A stretch of DNA of 64,000 bases from Bradyrhizobium sp. 190. GTDB taxonomy: Bacteria > Pseudomonadota > Alphaproteobacteria > Rhizobiales > Xanthobacteraceae. A program made the translations under genes and the position numbers. The stretch lies in assembly GCF_023073415.1 (NCBI RefSeq), contig NZ_JADPJL010000047.1, positions 62,001 through 126,000 of the forward strand, in the 5' to 3' direction. Shown piece by piece: positions 30,557-40,111 of the stretch. The notes below the pieces were generated by a model that saw only the letters and a list, made by a program, of their open reading frames with translations, was not told the origin of the DNA and did no database searches. Numbering within the stretch: the first letter of the stretch is position 1; the number at the start of each line of letters is the position of its first letter.

Positions 30557-33500
30557 GAGGCCTCGAAGGTCGGTTGTGACAACATTCTGATGATCCCGGT
30601 CAGCGGCACGCGCAGCCATTCCGGCCGGAACGACAGTTCGTGTTCGATCTCGTTCAAGGCCTTCTCGAGCAGGAAGAAGGTCATCAAGCCGTCTGCCGAC
30701 TTCGGATCGGCCGGCCACAGCCGTCGATCGGTCATGGCCTCGTGGTAGGCGGAAAGAAATGCGGCCGTCGCCCGGTCGCGCCACTCGCCAAGCGCCGCGC
30801 CGAGCTTGCCGTGCTCATCGTGGGCCACTTTGAGCGCGCGCTCAAGGGCTGCGGTTGCCGAATAATCGATCGATCGAACCATGCTGGCGACATCGCGCGC
30901 CGCGGGCGCCTTGCGCCGGCGCTCGGCGATACTGCGCCGCGGCGCGCCCTCGAAGTCGACGATGAAGATATCGTCCTTGACGATCAGCAACTGACTGAGA
31001 TCGAGATCGCCATGGCAGCGGATGTTGGCGGCATCGGCCTCGCGCAGCAGCAGCGTTTCCAGCCAATCCGGCATGGCCGGCTGCAATGCCAGCAGCTGGT
31101 CTGCCAGCGGACGGTCGGCTTCTTTCAGCGTCTCCCGCCTCAGCCGGAGCGTATCGAAAACGCGCCCGGCGCAGAGCATCAAATCGTCGATCCAGCGCTG
31201 CACGTCGTCGCGGCCGGTCGGCTCCGGCGCGAATTCGGCAAGCTCGCTGTTGCCGGCAAGCGCAATGTGCAACTCGGCCACGCGCCGCCCGGCCTGCGAC
31301 ATGTAACGAAGATAGGGGATCTCTTCCTCGCGCTCGCCGGGGTGCATGCTCGCCGCCAGCAGGCGCTGCTCTTCGACGAAGCGATCGAGATAGCCCGCGC
31401 TCAGGGTCCAGAGGTCGCCCTGATTGGCGACGAAGGCGTGAACGACGCCGATCGCGCTTTTCTCGTTGCCCTCGACCAGTTCGGCGCTGCCGAGCAGCGC
31501 CGGTGTGTTGGGGAAGTTTGCGACGTCGGTCAGGAAGCGGCCCATCTCGATTTCGGGATTGGGGCCGGCCTGGAGCGTCCGGTAGATCTTGACGACATAG
31601 TCGTTGTCCACCAGGGCAGTGCTGCGAGGCTGCCCGGAATCGACGATGCGGATGTGCTCAGGCTGCCGGATCGGCTTGTCGCTGAAGCGGTTGGTTGGCC
31701 GGAATTCAAGCCGCAAGCCCTGTTCGCTCTCGTCCACCGTCAGCGATTGCTGCAGATTGCGCAACAGCAACGCGATGAAGATCTGGTCGGTGGCGACGTC
31801 AAGCAGGGTGCCTTCGCGGGCTCCTTGCCGAACGGCAGCCAGCGCCTGCGGATTGTAGCGCTCGCGGTCGAAGCGTACCCACTCGATCTGCATCGGCAGC
31901 ACGTAGCGCGTGCTGACGCCACGTTGCGTCGTTTCGAAAAAGGCGAGCCACGGCCGGTTGTCGCCGATGTCGCAGAACGGAATGGCCGAAGTCAGGGTCG
32001 GACGGATCGACTTGGGCGATCTTTCCGGATACCAGCGGCTGCGCGCCAGATGTCCCGGAAGCACGTCGCGCTCGAACACGCCGCGCTCGCGCGCCAGCGA
32101 CACCCAGGTCGCGTTCAGCGGCACGACCAGCGTTTCGAATTCGGGCACTGCGCGCTGCGGCACCGGCGCCGACTTGTCGCGCTCCTGCAGTTCGAACCAG
32201 TAGAAGCCGTAAGGCGCCAGCGTGATCATATAGGGCAGTTCGCCGATCGCCGGGAAACGGGTACGGCCGAGCATTTCCAGCGGAATTCGATCCTTGAAGG
32301 CGGAAAGATCGAGTTCGGTCGCCTGCGCGGATCGCGACAGATTGGCGACGCACAGGATGACTTCGCCCTGGTACTGGCGCACATAGCACAGCACCGAGCG
32401 GTTCTCCGGGCGGATGAACGTCATGGTGCCGCGGCCGAAGGCGAGCGTGGATTTGCGGACCGCGATCAGCCGCTTGGTGGCCGAGAGCAGCGAGGAGAGG
32501 CTGCGCGACTGCGCTTCGACATTGACGGACTCATAACCATAGACGGGGTCCATGATGGTCGGCGCGTAGAGCCGCGCCGGATCGGCGCGCGAGAACCCGC
32601 CATTGCGGTCTGGCGTCCACTGCATCGGCGTGCGGACGCCGTTGCGGTCGCCGAGATAGATATTGTCGCCCATGCCGATCTCGTCGCCGTAATAGATGAT
32701 CGGCGTGCCCGGGAACGAAAGTAGGAGCGAGTTCATCAATTCGATCTTGCGCCGGTCATTGTCCATCAAGGGCGCCAGCCGGCGGCGGATGCCGACATTG
32801 ATGCGGGCGCGCGGATCGTTGGCGTAGGTCGACCACAGATAGTCGCGCTCGACGTCGGTGACCATTTCCAGCGTCAGTTCGTCGTGGTTGCGCAAGAACA
32901 GCGCCCACTGGCAGTTGCCCGGGATATCCGGCGTCTGGCGCAGGATGTCGGTGATGGGGAAACGGTCTTCCTGCGCGATCGCCATGTAGATGCGCGGCAT
33001 CAGCGGAAAATGATAGGCCATGTGGCATTCGTCGCCGCGGCCGAAATATTCCTGCACGTCTTCCGGCCATTGATTGGCCTCGGCCAGCAGCACCTTGCCT
33101 TTGGCATAATTGTCGAGTTCGCGGCGCAGCCCTCTGATGACGGCATGCGTCTCGGGCAGGTTCTCGTTGTTGGTGCCGTCGCGCTCGCAGAGATAGGGGA
33201 TAGCGTCGAGGCGGAAACCGTCGACGCCGGTGTCGAGCCAGCGCTTCATCACCTGCACCAGCGCGCTCACCACGCGTGGATTGTCGAAATTGAGGTCCGG
33301 CTGGTGCGAGAAGAAGCGATGCCAGTAAAACTGGCCGGCTTCCGGATCCCAGGTCCAGTTCGATTTCTCGGTATCGGTGAAGATGATCCGCGTGCCCGGA
33401 TATTTCTGGTCGGTATCGCTCCAGACATACCAGTTGCGGGCACTCGAATTCGGGTCCGAGCGGCGGGCGCGCTTGAACCAGTCGTGCTGGTCGGAAGTGT

Positions 33501-34071
33501 GGTTGATGACGAGCTCGGTGATGACCCGCAAGCCACGCTTCTTGGCTTCCTGGATGAAGCGACGGAAATCCTTCATGGTCCCGAAATCGGGATTGATGTC
33601 GCCGTAATCGGCGATGTCATAGCCGTCGTCGCGGCCGGGGGAGGGGTAGAACGGCAACAGCCACAGCGTGGTGACGCCGAGATCCTGCAGATATCCCAGT
33701 TTCTCGGTCAGTCCGGCAAAGTCGCCGATGCCGTCATTGTTGCTGTCGGCGAAGGCCTTGACGTGGAGCTGATAGATAATCGCATCCTTGTACCAGAGCT
33801 CGTCGGTGACGGCCTCAGTGGCTGGTCCCCCCTTTGCTTCGACCACAAGGCTGCCATCCGGATTCAGCGGATAGGTACCGTCGATAGAAAGGGAGACGCC
33901 GGCGTTGGAGCTCTCGGCGGTTTGCGCTTTTTTGTTCACGGTGATGCCATTGCCATGGAAATGACGTCCCCGTTTCGTTTGCAGAAAGGGAGACGTTTCG
34001 AACTGAGATAGAAAGCCGCTCGACTCGCTTTGGTTCCCTTGGAACCGTTGCTGGGCCCGAGCGTTAGACAC
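30553..34071 (-). CDS. treS: Trehalose synthase / maltokinase fusion (TreS-Pep2)
   Basis: An 1172-aa fusion. An unusual low-complexity N-terminal extension of about 90 residues precedes the TreS GH13 domain (about 92-640; ELWYKDAIIYQLHVKAF, nucleophile Asp289 in VDGFRLDAIPYL, FLRNHDELTLEM). TreS interconverts maltose and trehalose. From about residue 690 to the end is a Pep2-type maltokinase, with IRCHGDLDLSQLL as catalytic loop and FIVDFEGAP as Mg-binding motif, which makes maltose-1-phosphate. The GTG at 34071 follows GAAGGAG. It is the first gene of the treS-glgB-glgX-treZ-treY unit. No glgE, the usual consumer of maltose-1-phosphate, is in the window. Confidence 0.95.
34041..34065 (+). 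promoter_or_regulatory. EcfG-type promoter for malQ, inside the treS 5' end
   Basis: GGAAC at 34041-34045 is followed after exactly 16 bases by CGTT at 34062-34065, a full match to the general-stress sigma factor consensus, oriented towards malQ. The malQ start is 78 bases beyond the -10 box. The promoter overlaps the first codons of treS on the other strand, so transcription from it would run away from treS. Confidence 0.6.
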
Positions 34072-34143
34072 CGTCTATCTCCTTCCCGTAATTGGACAAT
34101 TTCGCGACATCCGTTTGATGTTTGCGTGCAAAGTACGTGCCGA

Positions 34144-36093
34144 ATGGACCTTTTTGCTCAAGCCAAAGCCCAGGGAATCCAGACCGAGTTCCTGGACGGT
34201 CAGGGTCACCGCCGTGTGACGGATGCCGCCGCGCTCAAAATCATTCTGGATGCCTTGCCGCCGCAGGCCCCGGGACCGCTGGTCGGCCATCCAGTCGTGG
34301 TCCGCTCCGGCCGGCCGTCGCGAACCGAGCTCCCGGCTACAGCCAGGCTTCCGGTGGAGTGGAAAATCGTTGCGGATTCGGGGCTTATCGCCAAGGGCGA
34401 GAGCTCGGATCATGCCATCGACTGGCCCAAGGACCTGCCGCCTGGCGTCTACCGGCTTCAGGTGAGCGACGCCTCGGCCGCCGAGGACGTGCCGCTGATT
34501 TCGGCGCCGGAAAGGGCGTTTGGCGGCGAGTTCGACCGTTGCTGGCTGCTTGCAGTCCAGCTTTACGGCGTCCGCTCCGCGCGCAACTGGGGCATGGGCG
34601 ACTTCACCGACCTCGCCAGCCTGATCGAACTCGCCGATCATCTCGGCGCCGACGGCATCGGCCTCAATCCGCTGCATGCCCTGTTCGACGATCGCCCGGG
34701 CGATTGCAGCCCCTATTCGCCGAACAGCCGGCTGTTTCTCAACGCGCTCTATATCGACGTCGAAAAGCTTCCCGAATTTCAGCCCGATTCTGAAATCCGC
34801 GAGGCTTTGGCGCCGTTGCGGGCCGGAGAGGTCGTCGATTACGTCGGCGTCGCCGCTCTGAAGTGGCGGGCGCTCCGCAGGGCCTTTGGCGCTTTCAAGG
34901 CCAACGCCAAGCCGGGCCGCCAACAGGATTTTGACAAATTTCGCGCCGAGCGCGGCGCCTTGCTGTCGCACTTTGCCTGCTTCGAGGTGCTCCGGCACAA
35001 ATTCGGCAAGCCGTGGTGGGAATGGCCGGAAGAGTGGCGGCGGCCAGACGATGCCAAATGTGCCGCCCTGCGCCAGGGGGAGGGCGCCCGCGAGATCGAG
35101 TTCGTCGAATTCGTGCAATGGACCGCCGACCGGCAGTTGGGAGCAGCGGCCGATCTGGCGAAACAGCTCGGCATGAAGGTCGGGCTCTATCTCGACGTCG
35201 CGGTCGGCGTGCAGGCCGATGGGTTCGACGCCTGGAACGAGCAGGTCGCGATATCCCGCCATCTCGGCGTCGGCGCGCCGCCCGATCCGCTCAACACCGC
35301 CGGCCAGACCTGGGGCCTCGCCGGCTTCAATGCCGTCGGGCTCGAGCTTGAGTCCTTTGCGCCATACCGCGACATGCTGCGCGCCGCGATGCGCCACGCC
35401 GGCGCCATCCGTCTCGACCATGTGCTCGGCCTGAAGCGGCTCTATCTGGTGCCGCAAGGCTTCAGCGCACGCGACGGCGTCTACGTCCAGATGCCGTTCG
35501 AGGCGCTGCTGGCAGTGACTGCGCAGGAAAGCGTTGCGAACCGCTGCGTCGTGATTGGCGAAGACCTCGGCACCGTGCCGGAAGGCTTTCGCGACCAGAT
35601 CGCCGATTGGGGCATCTGGTCGTATCTCGTGATGATGTTCGAGCGCGACGACGGCGGCTCGTTCCGCCATATCGACCATTACTTGACCAATGCGCTCGTC
35701 ACCTTCAACACCCACGATCTCTCGACCTATGCCGGCTGGCGCTCGTTCGGCGATCTCAAGCTGAAGCGCTCGCTCGGGATCGATCCCGGCGAGACCGACG
35801 ATGCGCGCTGGCGTGCGCTGGCGATGCTGGACGACGTGCTGGGTCATCATACCATCGACCGCAACGATCTCTATTCGGTGGCGAATTTTCTGGCGCGCAC
35901 CAGATCGCGGCTGCTCGCGATCTCGCTGGAGGACCTGCTCGGGGTGGTGGATCAACCCAACATTCCCGGCACCGTCGACGAGCATCCGAACTGGCGGCGC
36001 CGGCTTCCGGTGCCGATCGAGGAAACGACATCCTCGGTCGACGTCGCCGCACTCAAGGCGGCAACCCATGAGCGGTCGCGCGCTGCAATCTGA
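34144..36093 (+). CDS. malQ: 4-alpha-glucanotransferase
   Basis: A 649-aa GH77 amylomaltase that transfers maltodextrin chains between acceptors. It shows NWGMGDFTDL, GLNPLHALFDDRPGDCSPYSP, LDHVLGLKRLY and VIGEDLGTVPEGF, all diagnostic. The start at MDLFAQAKAQGI fits family N-termini but lacks a good ribosome site; an upstream in-frame reading exists but is not family-like. It is divergent from the treS operon, with 72 bases between start codons, and is followed 17 bases later by a GH15 gene. Confidence 0.93.
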   Translation: MDLFAQAKAQGIQTEFLDGQGHRRVTDAAALKIILDALPPQAPGPLVGHPVVVRSGRPSRTELPATARLPVEWKIVADSGLIAKGESSDHAIDWPKDLPPGVYRLQVSDASAAEDVPLISAPERAFGGEFDRCWLLAVQLYGVRSARNWGMGDFTDLASLIELADHLGADGIGLNPLHALFDDRPGDCSPYSPNSRLFLNALYIDVEKLPEFQPDSEIREALAPLRAGEVVDYVGVAALKWRALRRAFGAFKANAKPGRQQDFDKFRAERGALLSHFACFEVLRHKFGKPWWEWPEEWRRPDDAKCAALRQGEGAREIEFVEFVQWTADRQLGAAADLAKQLGMKVGLYLDVAVGVQADGFDAWNEQVAISRHLGVGAPPDPLNTAGQTWGLAGFNAVGLELESFAPYRDMLRAAMRHAGAIRLDHVLGLKRLYLVPQGFSARDGVYVQMPFEALLAVTAQESVANRCVVIGEDLGTVPEGFRDQIADWGIWSYLVMMFERDDGGSFRHIDHYLTNALVTFNTHDLSTYAGWRSFGDLKLKRSLGIDPGETDDARWRALAMLDDVLGHHTIDRNDLYSVANFLARTRSRLLAISLEDLLGVVDQPNIPGTVDEHPNWRRRLPVPIEETTSSVDVAALKAATHERSRAAI

Positions 36094-36110
36094 TCAGACG
36101 GTGAAGCATC

Positions 36111-37910
36111 TTGCCATGCCGTATCGAAGACTATGGGCTGATCGGTGACTGCGAAACCGCGGCGCTGGTGGGCCGGGACGGATCGATCGACTGGCTGTGC
36201 TGGCCGGCCTTCGATTCCGATGCCTGCTTTGCCGCACTTCTCGGCACCGAGAAGCACGGCCGCTGGCTGATCGCACCGGTGGAGGAAGTTACCGGCACCT
36301 CGCGCCGCTATTGGGATGACACCCTGATCCTTCAAACCCGGTTCGAGACGGCTGACGGCGCGGTTGACCTGATCGATTTCATGCCGCCGCGCGGCAACGC
36401 CTCCGACGTGGTGCGGCTGGTGCGCGGCGTTCGCGGCCGGGTCAGGATGCACATGCAACTGGTGATCCGCTTCGGCTTCGGCACCGATATCCCCTGGGTC
36501 AAGAAAAGCGAAGACGGTTCGGCGCTGCTCGCGATCTGCGGGCAGGACATGACGGTGTTGCGGACGCCGGTCGAGACCCGCGGCGAGGACCTGACGACGG
36601 TCGCCGATTTCGAGGTCGGCGAGGGCGACACCGTTCCCTTCGTGCTCACCTATGGCCCTTCGCATCTGCCGGTGCCCAAGCCGATCGATCCTGCCTATGC
36701 GTTGAAGGACTCCGAAGCGTTCTGGACCGAATGGTGTAGCCGTTGCACCTACCAGGGCGAGTACCGCGACCTCGTGATGCGCTCGCTGATCACGCTGAAG
36801 GCGCAGACCTACGCCCCGACCGGCGGCATCGTCGCCGCGCCAACGACCTCGCTGCCGGAAAAGCTCGGTGGCGCCAGAAACTGGGACTATCGCTTCTGCT
36901 GGTTGCGCGACGCCACCTTTACGCTGCTGGCGCTGATGAATTCGGGCTACACGGAGGAAGCGTCGGCATGGCACCACTGGCTGTTACGGGCGGCGGCGGG
37001 TTCTCCCGCCAACATGCAGATCATGTACGGCATCATGGGCCAGCGCCGCCTCCTGGAATGGGAGGCCACATGGCTGCCTGGCTACGAAGGTGCAAAGCCA
37101 GTGCGGGTCGGCAATGCCGCCCACGCGCAACTGCAGCTCGACGTCTACGGTGAGTTGATCGACGCCTTTCACCAGTGGCGCGTGGCAAAACTCGAAATGG
37201 ATGAAACCAGTTGGGCGATGGAATGCGCCGTGCTGCAGCACCTCGCCGGGCGATGGGACCAGCCGGATCACGGCATCTGGGAGCGCCGCGGCGCAGGCAG
37301 GCATTATGTCTCTTCGAAGGTGATGACGTGGGTCGCGTTCGACCGCGGCATCAAGAGCGCCGAGATGTTCGGCTTCAAGGCGCCGCTCGAGAAGTGGCGT
37401 GTGCTGCGCGACGCCATTCATCTCGACGTCTGCGCAAGAGGATTTGATCCCGAACTGAATTCCTTTGTCGAGTCCTACGGCTCGAAGATGCTCGACGCCA
37501 GCATCCTGCTGCTGCCGTCGGTCGGATTCCTGCCGCCGGAAGATCCGCGCGTCCGCGGCACGCTGGTCGCGGTCGAACGGCATCTGATGCGCGACGGTTT
37601 TGTGCTGCGGCACGATCCCCGCGAAGTGGAGCAGCAACCGGCCGAAGGCGCGTTCCTCGCCTGCACGCTATGGCTGGCGGACGCCTATGTGCTGGCGGGC
37701 GAGTTTGCTCATGCGCAGGACCTGTTTACCCGCGTGGTTGCGGTCGCCAACGATCTCGGCCTCCTGGCCGAGGAATACGATACGGCGGCCGGCCGCCAGA
37801 CCGGCAATTTCCCGCAGGCGCTGACACACATCGCACTGATCAACACCGCGCACAATTTGAGTGCAACGAAGCAATCGACCGAGAAGCCGGCGAAGCAGCG
37901 ATCGAAATAG
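36111..37910 (+). CDS. Glycoside hydrolase family 15 protein (trehalase or glucoamylase-like)
   Basis: A 599-aa GH15 protein with an N-terminal beta-sandwich region and an alpha/alpha barrel (GGARNWDYRFCWLRDATFTL carries a catalytic acid region; FLACTLWLADAYVLAGE lies late in the barrel). The start RIEDYGLIGDCETAALVGRDGSIDWL-type block is shared with characterised mycobacterial GH15 trehalases, so trehalose may be the true substrate rather than starch. A stop codon at 36102-36104 forces use of TTG at 36111. It is probably co-transcribed with malQ. Confidence 0.9.
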   Translation: MPCRIEDYGLIGDCETAALVGRDGSIDWLCWPAFDSDACFAALLGTEKHGRWLIAPVEEVTGTSRRYWDDTLILQTRFETADGAVDLIDFMPPRGNASDVVRLVRGVRGRVRMHMQLVIRFGFGTDIPWVKKSEDGSALLAICGQDMTVLRTPVETRGEDLTTVADFEVGEGDTVPFVLTYGPSHLPVPKPIDPAYALKDSEAFWTEWCSRCTYQGEYRDLVMRSLITLKAQTYAPTGGIVAAPTTSLPEKLGGARNWDYRFCWLRDATFTLLALMNSGYTEEASAWHHWLLRAAAGSPANMQIMYGIMGQRRLLEWEATWLPGYEGAKPVRVGNAAHAQLQLDVYGELIDAFHQWRVAKLEMDETSWAMECAVLQHLAGRWDQPDHGIWERRGAGRHYVSSKVMTWVAFDRGIKSAEMFGFKAPLEKWRVLRDAIHLDVCARGFDPELNSFVESYGSKMLDASILLLPSVGFLPPEDPRVRGTLVAVERHLMRDGFVLRHDPREVEQQPAEGAFLACTLWLADAYVLAGEFAHAQDLFTRVVAVANDLGLLAEEYDTAAGRQTGNFPQALTHIALINTAHNLSATKQSTEKPAKQRSK

Positions 37911-37930
37911 CGGCCGCCGTCTTGCAGTTC

Positions 37931-38015
37931 GTAGGGTGGGCAAAGGAGCGACAGCGACGTGCCCACCATTTCACGCTCGCTCGTGATGGTGGGCACGCTA
38001 CGCTTTGCCCACCCA
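37931..38015. repeat. Palindromic repeat between the GH15 and HAD genes
   Basis: GTAGGGTGGGCAAAG at 37931 is mirrored by CTTTGCCCACCC ending near 38015, with inner arms GTGCCCACCAT and ATGGTGGGCAC. It is the same family as 21034-21119. It lies between two convergent genes, where it could act as a bidirectional terminator or processing site. Confidence 0.8.
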
Positions 38016-38041
38016 CCGACCTCCCGATGAAAATGCTTCGC

Positions 38042-38845
38042 CTATCCGAGCTGCAGCACCGTCTCGATCGCAGCGGCAAATCCGTCGCGCTCGTTGCTGC
38101 CGGTCACATGCGTCGCGTGCTGCTTGATGCCGTCGGCCGCATTGCCCATCGCAAATGAAATGCCGCTTCTGGCAAACATCGGAAGATCATTCTCCATGTC
38201 GCCGATGGTCGCGACCGCCGTGGCCGGAATGCCGAGCCGCCTGGTCATCGCATCCACGAAGGTGCCCTTGTCGTGACCGGGCGGCGTGACGTCGAGATAA
38301 TAGGTCTGCGAGCGGACTGCGGTCGCCTCGGCGCCGACGGCTTCCCGCATCGCCGCCTCGCAACGCTTAAGCAGCGCCGCGTCCGAACTGGCGCCGACGA
38401 TCTTGCAGGCTTCTCCGAGATGGGGCGTGAAATCCGGGATGATGGTCGGATCAGCCTTGATCGCGCGTTTCTCGTGGGAGACGTATTCGCCGTCGGGATT
38501 GCGGGTGTACCAGCGGTCGTTGCTGAACAACCAGATATCGACGCCGAACGCGTTGAGCACGTCGAGGCTGCGCTGCGCTATTGCAGGCGGAATCAAATGC
38601 TGCTCGATCGGCCTGAGCTTGTCGTCAACGATCGAGCTGCCGTTGAAGGCGCCGACGGGAAGCGTGATCGAAAGCGGCTCGATCAGAAAGCCCATGCCGA
38701 TGGTCGGCCGGCTGGAGACGATGGTGAAGCCGATGCCGGCCGCATGCAGCCTGCGCACGGCGGCCTTTGCGCCATCAGTCAGAACTTTGTCCTTCGTCAA
38801 CAGGGTGCCGTCGACGTCGGAAACTACAAGCGCGATACGGGTCAT
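38042..38845 (-). CDS. Cof-type HAD-IIB family hydrolase
   Basis: A 267-aa HAD phosphatase: motif I VSDVDGTLLTKD with the nucleophile and acid Asp pair, motif II IVSSRP, a type IIB cap, and motif IV TIGDMENDLPMF. Such enzymes dephosphorylate sugar phosphates or flavin precursors; the substrate here is unknown. It is the last gene of the pentose phosphate operon and overlaps gntK as ATGA, which suggests a sugar-phosphate target. Confidence 0.88.
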   Translation of the reverse strand: MTRIALVVSDVDGTLLTKDKVLTDGAKAAVRRLHAAGIGFTIVSSRPTIGMGFLIEPLSITLPVGAFNGSSIVDDKLRPIEQHLIPPAIAQRSLDVLNAFGVDIWLFSNDRWYTRNPDGEYVSHEKRAIKADPTIIPDFTPHLGEACKIVGASSDAALLKRCEAAMREAVGAEATAVRSQTYYLDVTPPGHDKGTFVDAMTRRLGIPATAVATIGDMENDLPMFARSGISFAMGNAADGIKQHATHVTGSNERDGFAAAIETVLQLG

Positions 38846-39366
38846 TGGGGAACCAGGTTCAATTGACTGACGATGTCATCCACGATTTTTTCGACCGGCG
38901 CATCGATCGATACCGTGATCGGCCGCTCGTTGGTGCCCGGCCGCTCCAGTGTCTTGAACTGGCTGGCGAGCAGGCCCGGCGGCATGAAGTGCCCCTTGCG
39001 GGCGGCAAGCCGGGCCGCGATCAGATCCTGCGCTCCATCGAGAAATACGATGCGGACATCGTCGCGGCCGTGCACGAGAACGTCGCGATAGGCACGCTTC
39101 AGCGCCGAGCATGCGATGACGGCGCGCTCACCGGCAGCGGAGAGGCGGTCGATCTCGTCGGCAATCGCCTGCAGCCACGGCCAGCGGTCCTCGTCCGTCA
39201 GCGGATGGCCGGCGCTCATCTTCGCGACGTTGCTTGCCGGGTGAAACCTGTCGCCGTCCTCGTAGCGCCAGCCGAGTCGTCTGGCGAGATGATCGGCGAT
39301 GGTGCTCTTGCCCGAGCCGGAAACGCCCATCACTACCAGCGCACAAGGAGTCTTACTGCCCACCAA
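38842..39366 (-). CDS. gntK: Gluconokinase
   Basis: A 174-aa P-loop kinase (Walker A MGVSGSGKST) with the family signature DGDRFHPASNVAKMSAGHPLTDEDR and ACSALKRAYRD. It converts gluconate to 6-phosphogluconate, feeding Gnd in the same operon. Its start overlaps the pgl 3' end by 14 bases. Gluconate could come from periplasmic PQQ-dependent glucose oxidation, for which the cofactor genes lie later in the window; the dehydrogenase itself is not here. Confidence 0.93.
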   Translation of the reverse strand: MVGSKTPCALVVMGVSGSGKSTIADHLARRLGWRYEDGDRFHPASNVAKMSAGHPLTDEDRWPWLQAIADEIDRLSAAGERAVIACSALKRAYRDVLVHGRDDVRIVFLDGAQDLIAARLAARKGHFMPPGLLASQFKTLERPGTNERPITVSIDAPVEKIVDDIVSQLNLVPQ

Positions 39367-40108
39367 AATTCTCCGGAATCGCTGCCCGGTCCACCAGCCA
39401 GACCGTCTCGCCGGTGGATCGCGCGCGGTTGGCGGGCAGGTTCTCGCCTGCGAAGAGGCGCGTCAAGATCGCGCGCTTGTCGCGGCCGGAAACCTCGAAC
39501 AGCATTTCGTGGCAGGAGGCGAGGGCGGGCAGCGTGAGGGTAACCCGCGGGACGAACGGCTCGACATTCGCCCGGGGAACGCCGACGACCCAGCGCGAAG
39601 TTTCGTCGAGCGCGAGGTCGCCGGGAAACAGCGACGCGGTATGGCCGTCGGGGCCGACGCCCATCAGCACGAGGTCGAACAGGGGGCGGGCGTCATCCAG
39701 CGTGTCTGCGCCATAGAACGACTGTAGTTCCTGTTCGTAAAGCGCTGCCCCCCGGTCGGGATCGGCCGGATCGGCCGTCGCGGTCGGAATCGGATGGATA
39801 TTTGCCGCCGGCGCGCAGCTATCCAGAAAACTCTCTCGCGCCATGCCCATGTTGTTGAGCGGGTCATCAGCCGGCACGAAGCGTTCGTCGCCGATGAACC
39901 AATGCACACGCTGCCACGGGATCCGGCTTCGATAGGCGTCGGTCGCAAGCAACTGATAGAGCTGCTTCGGGCTCGATCCGCCGGTCAGGCAGATCGCCAC
40001 GCGGCCGCTGTTGGCGGCGGTCCTGGCCAGCAAATGTTCGGCGGCGGTCGCCGCCATCGCCGCTGGATCGGCGACCGTGATCACGTGGCGGTTGTCGTTC
40101 GCTACCAT
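39353..40108 (-). CDS. pgl: 6-phosphogluconolactonase
   Basis: A 251-aa enzyme of the NagB/DevB fold that hydrolyses 6-phosphogluconolactone, the product of Zwf. VAICLTGGSSPKQLYQLL, WFIGDERFVP and LMGVGPDGHTASLFPG are the diagnostic motifs. It starts 3 bases after the zwf stop and overlaps gntK. The order zwf-pgl follows the reaction order. Confidence 0.95.
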   Translation of the reverse strand: MVANDNRHVITVADPAAMAATAAEHLLARTAANSGRVAICLTGGSSPKQLYQLLATDAYRSRIPWQRVHWFIGDERFVPADDPLNNMGMARESFLDSCAPAANIHPIPTATADPADPDRGAALYEQELQSFYGADTLDDARPLFDLVLMGVGPDGHTASLFPGDLALDETSRWVVGVPRANVEPFVPRVTLTLPALASCHEMLFEVSGRDKRAILTRLFAGENLPANRARSTGETVWLVDRAAIPENFGGQ

Positions 40109-40111
40109 CGC

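Noticed and set aside
30640..32724. Long plus-strand open frame opposite treS
   Set aside because: Antisense to the conserved TreS and maltokinase domains; composition is shadow-like and it has no ribosome site or family similarity.
34075..36069. Long minus-strand open frame opposite malQ
   Set aside because: Antisense shadow of malQ with no domain motifs and shadow-like composition.
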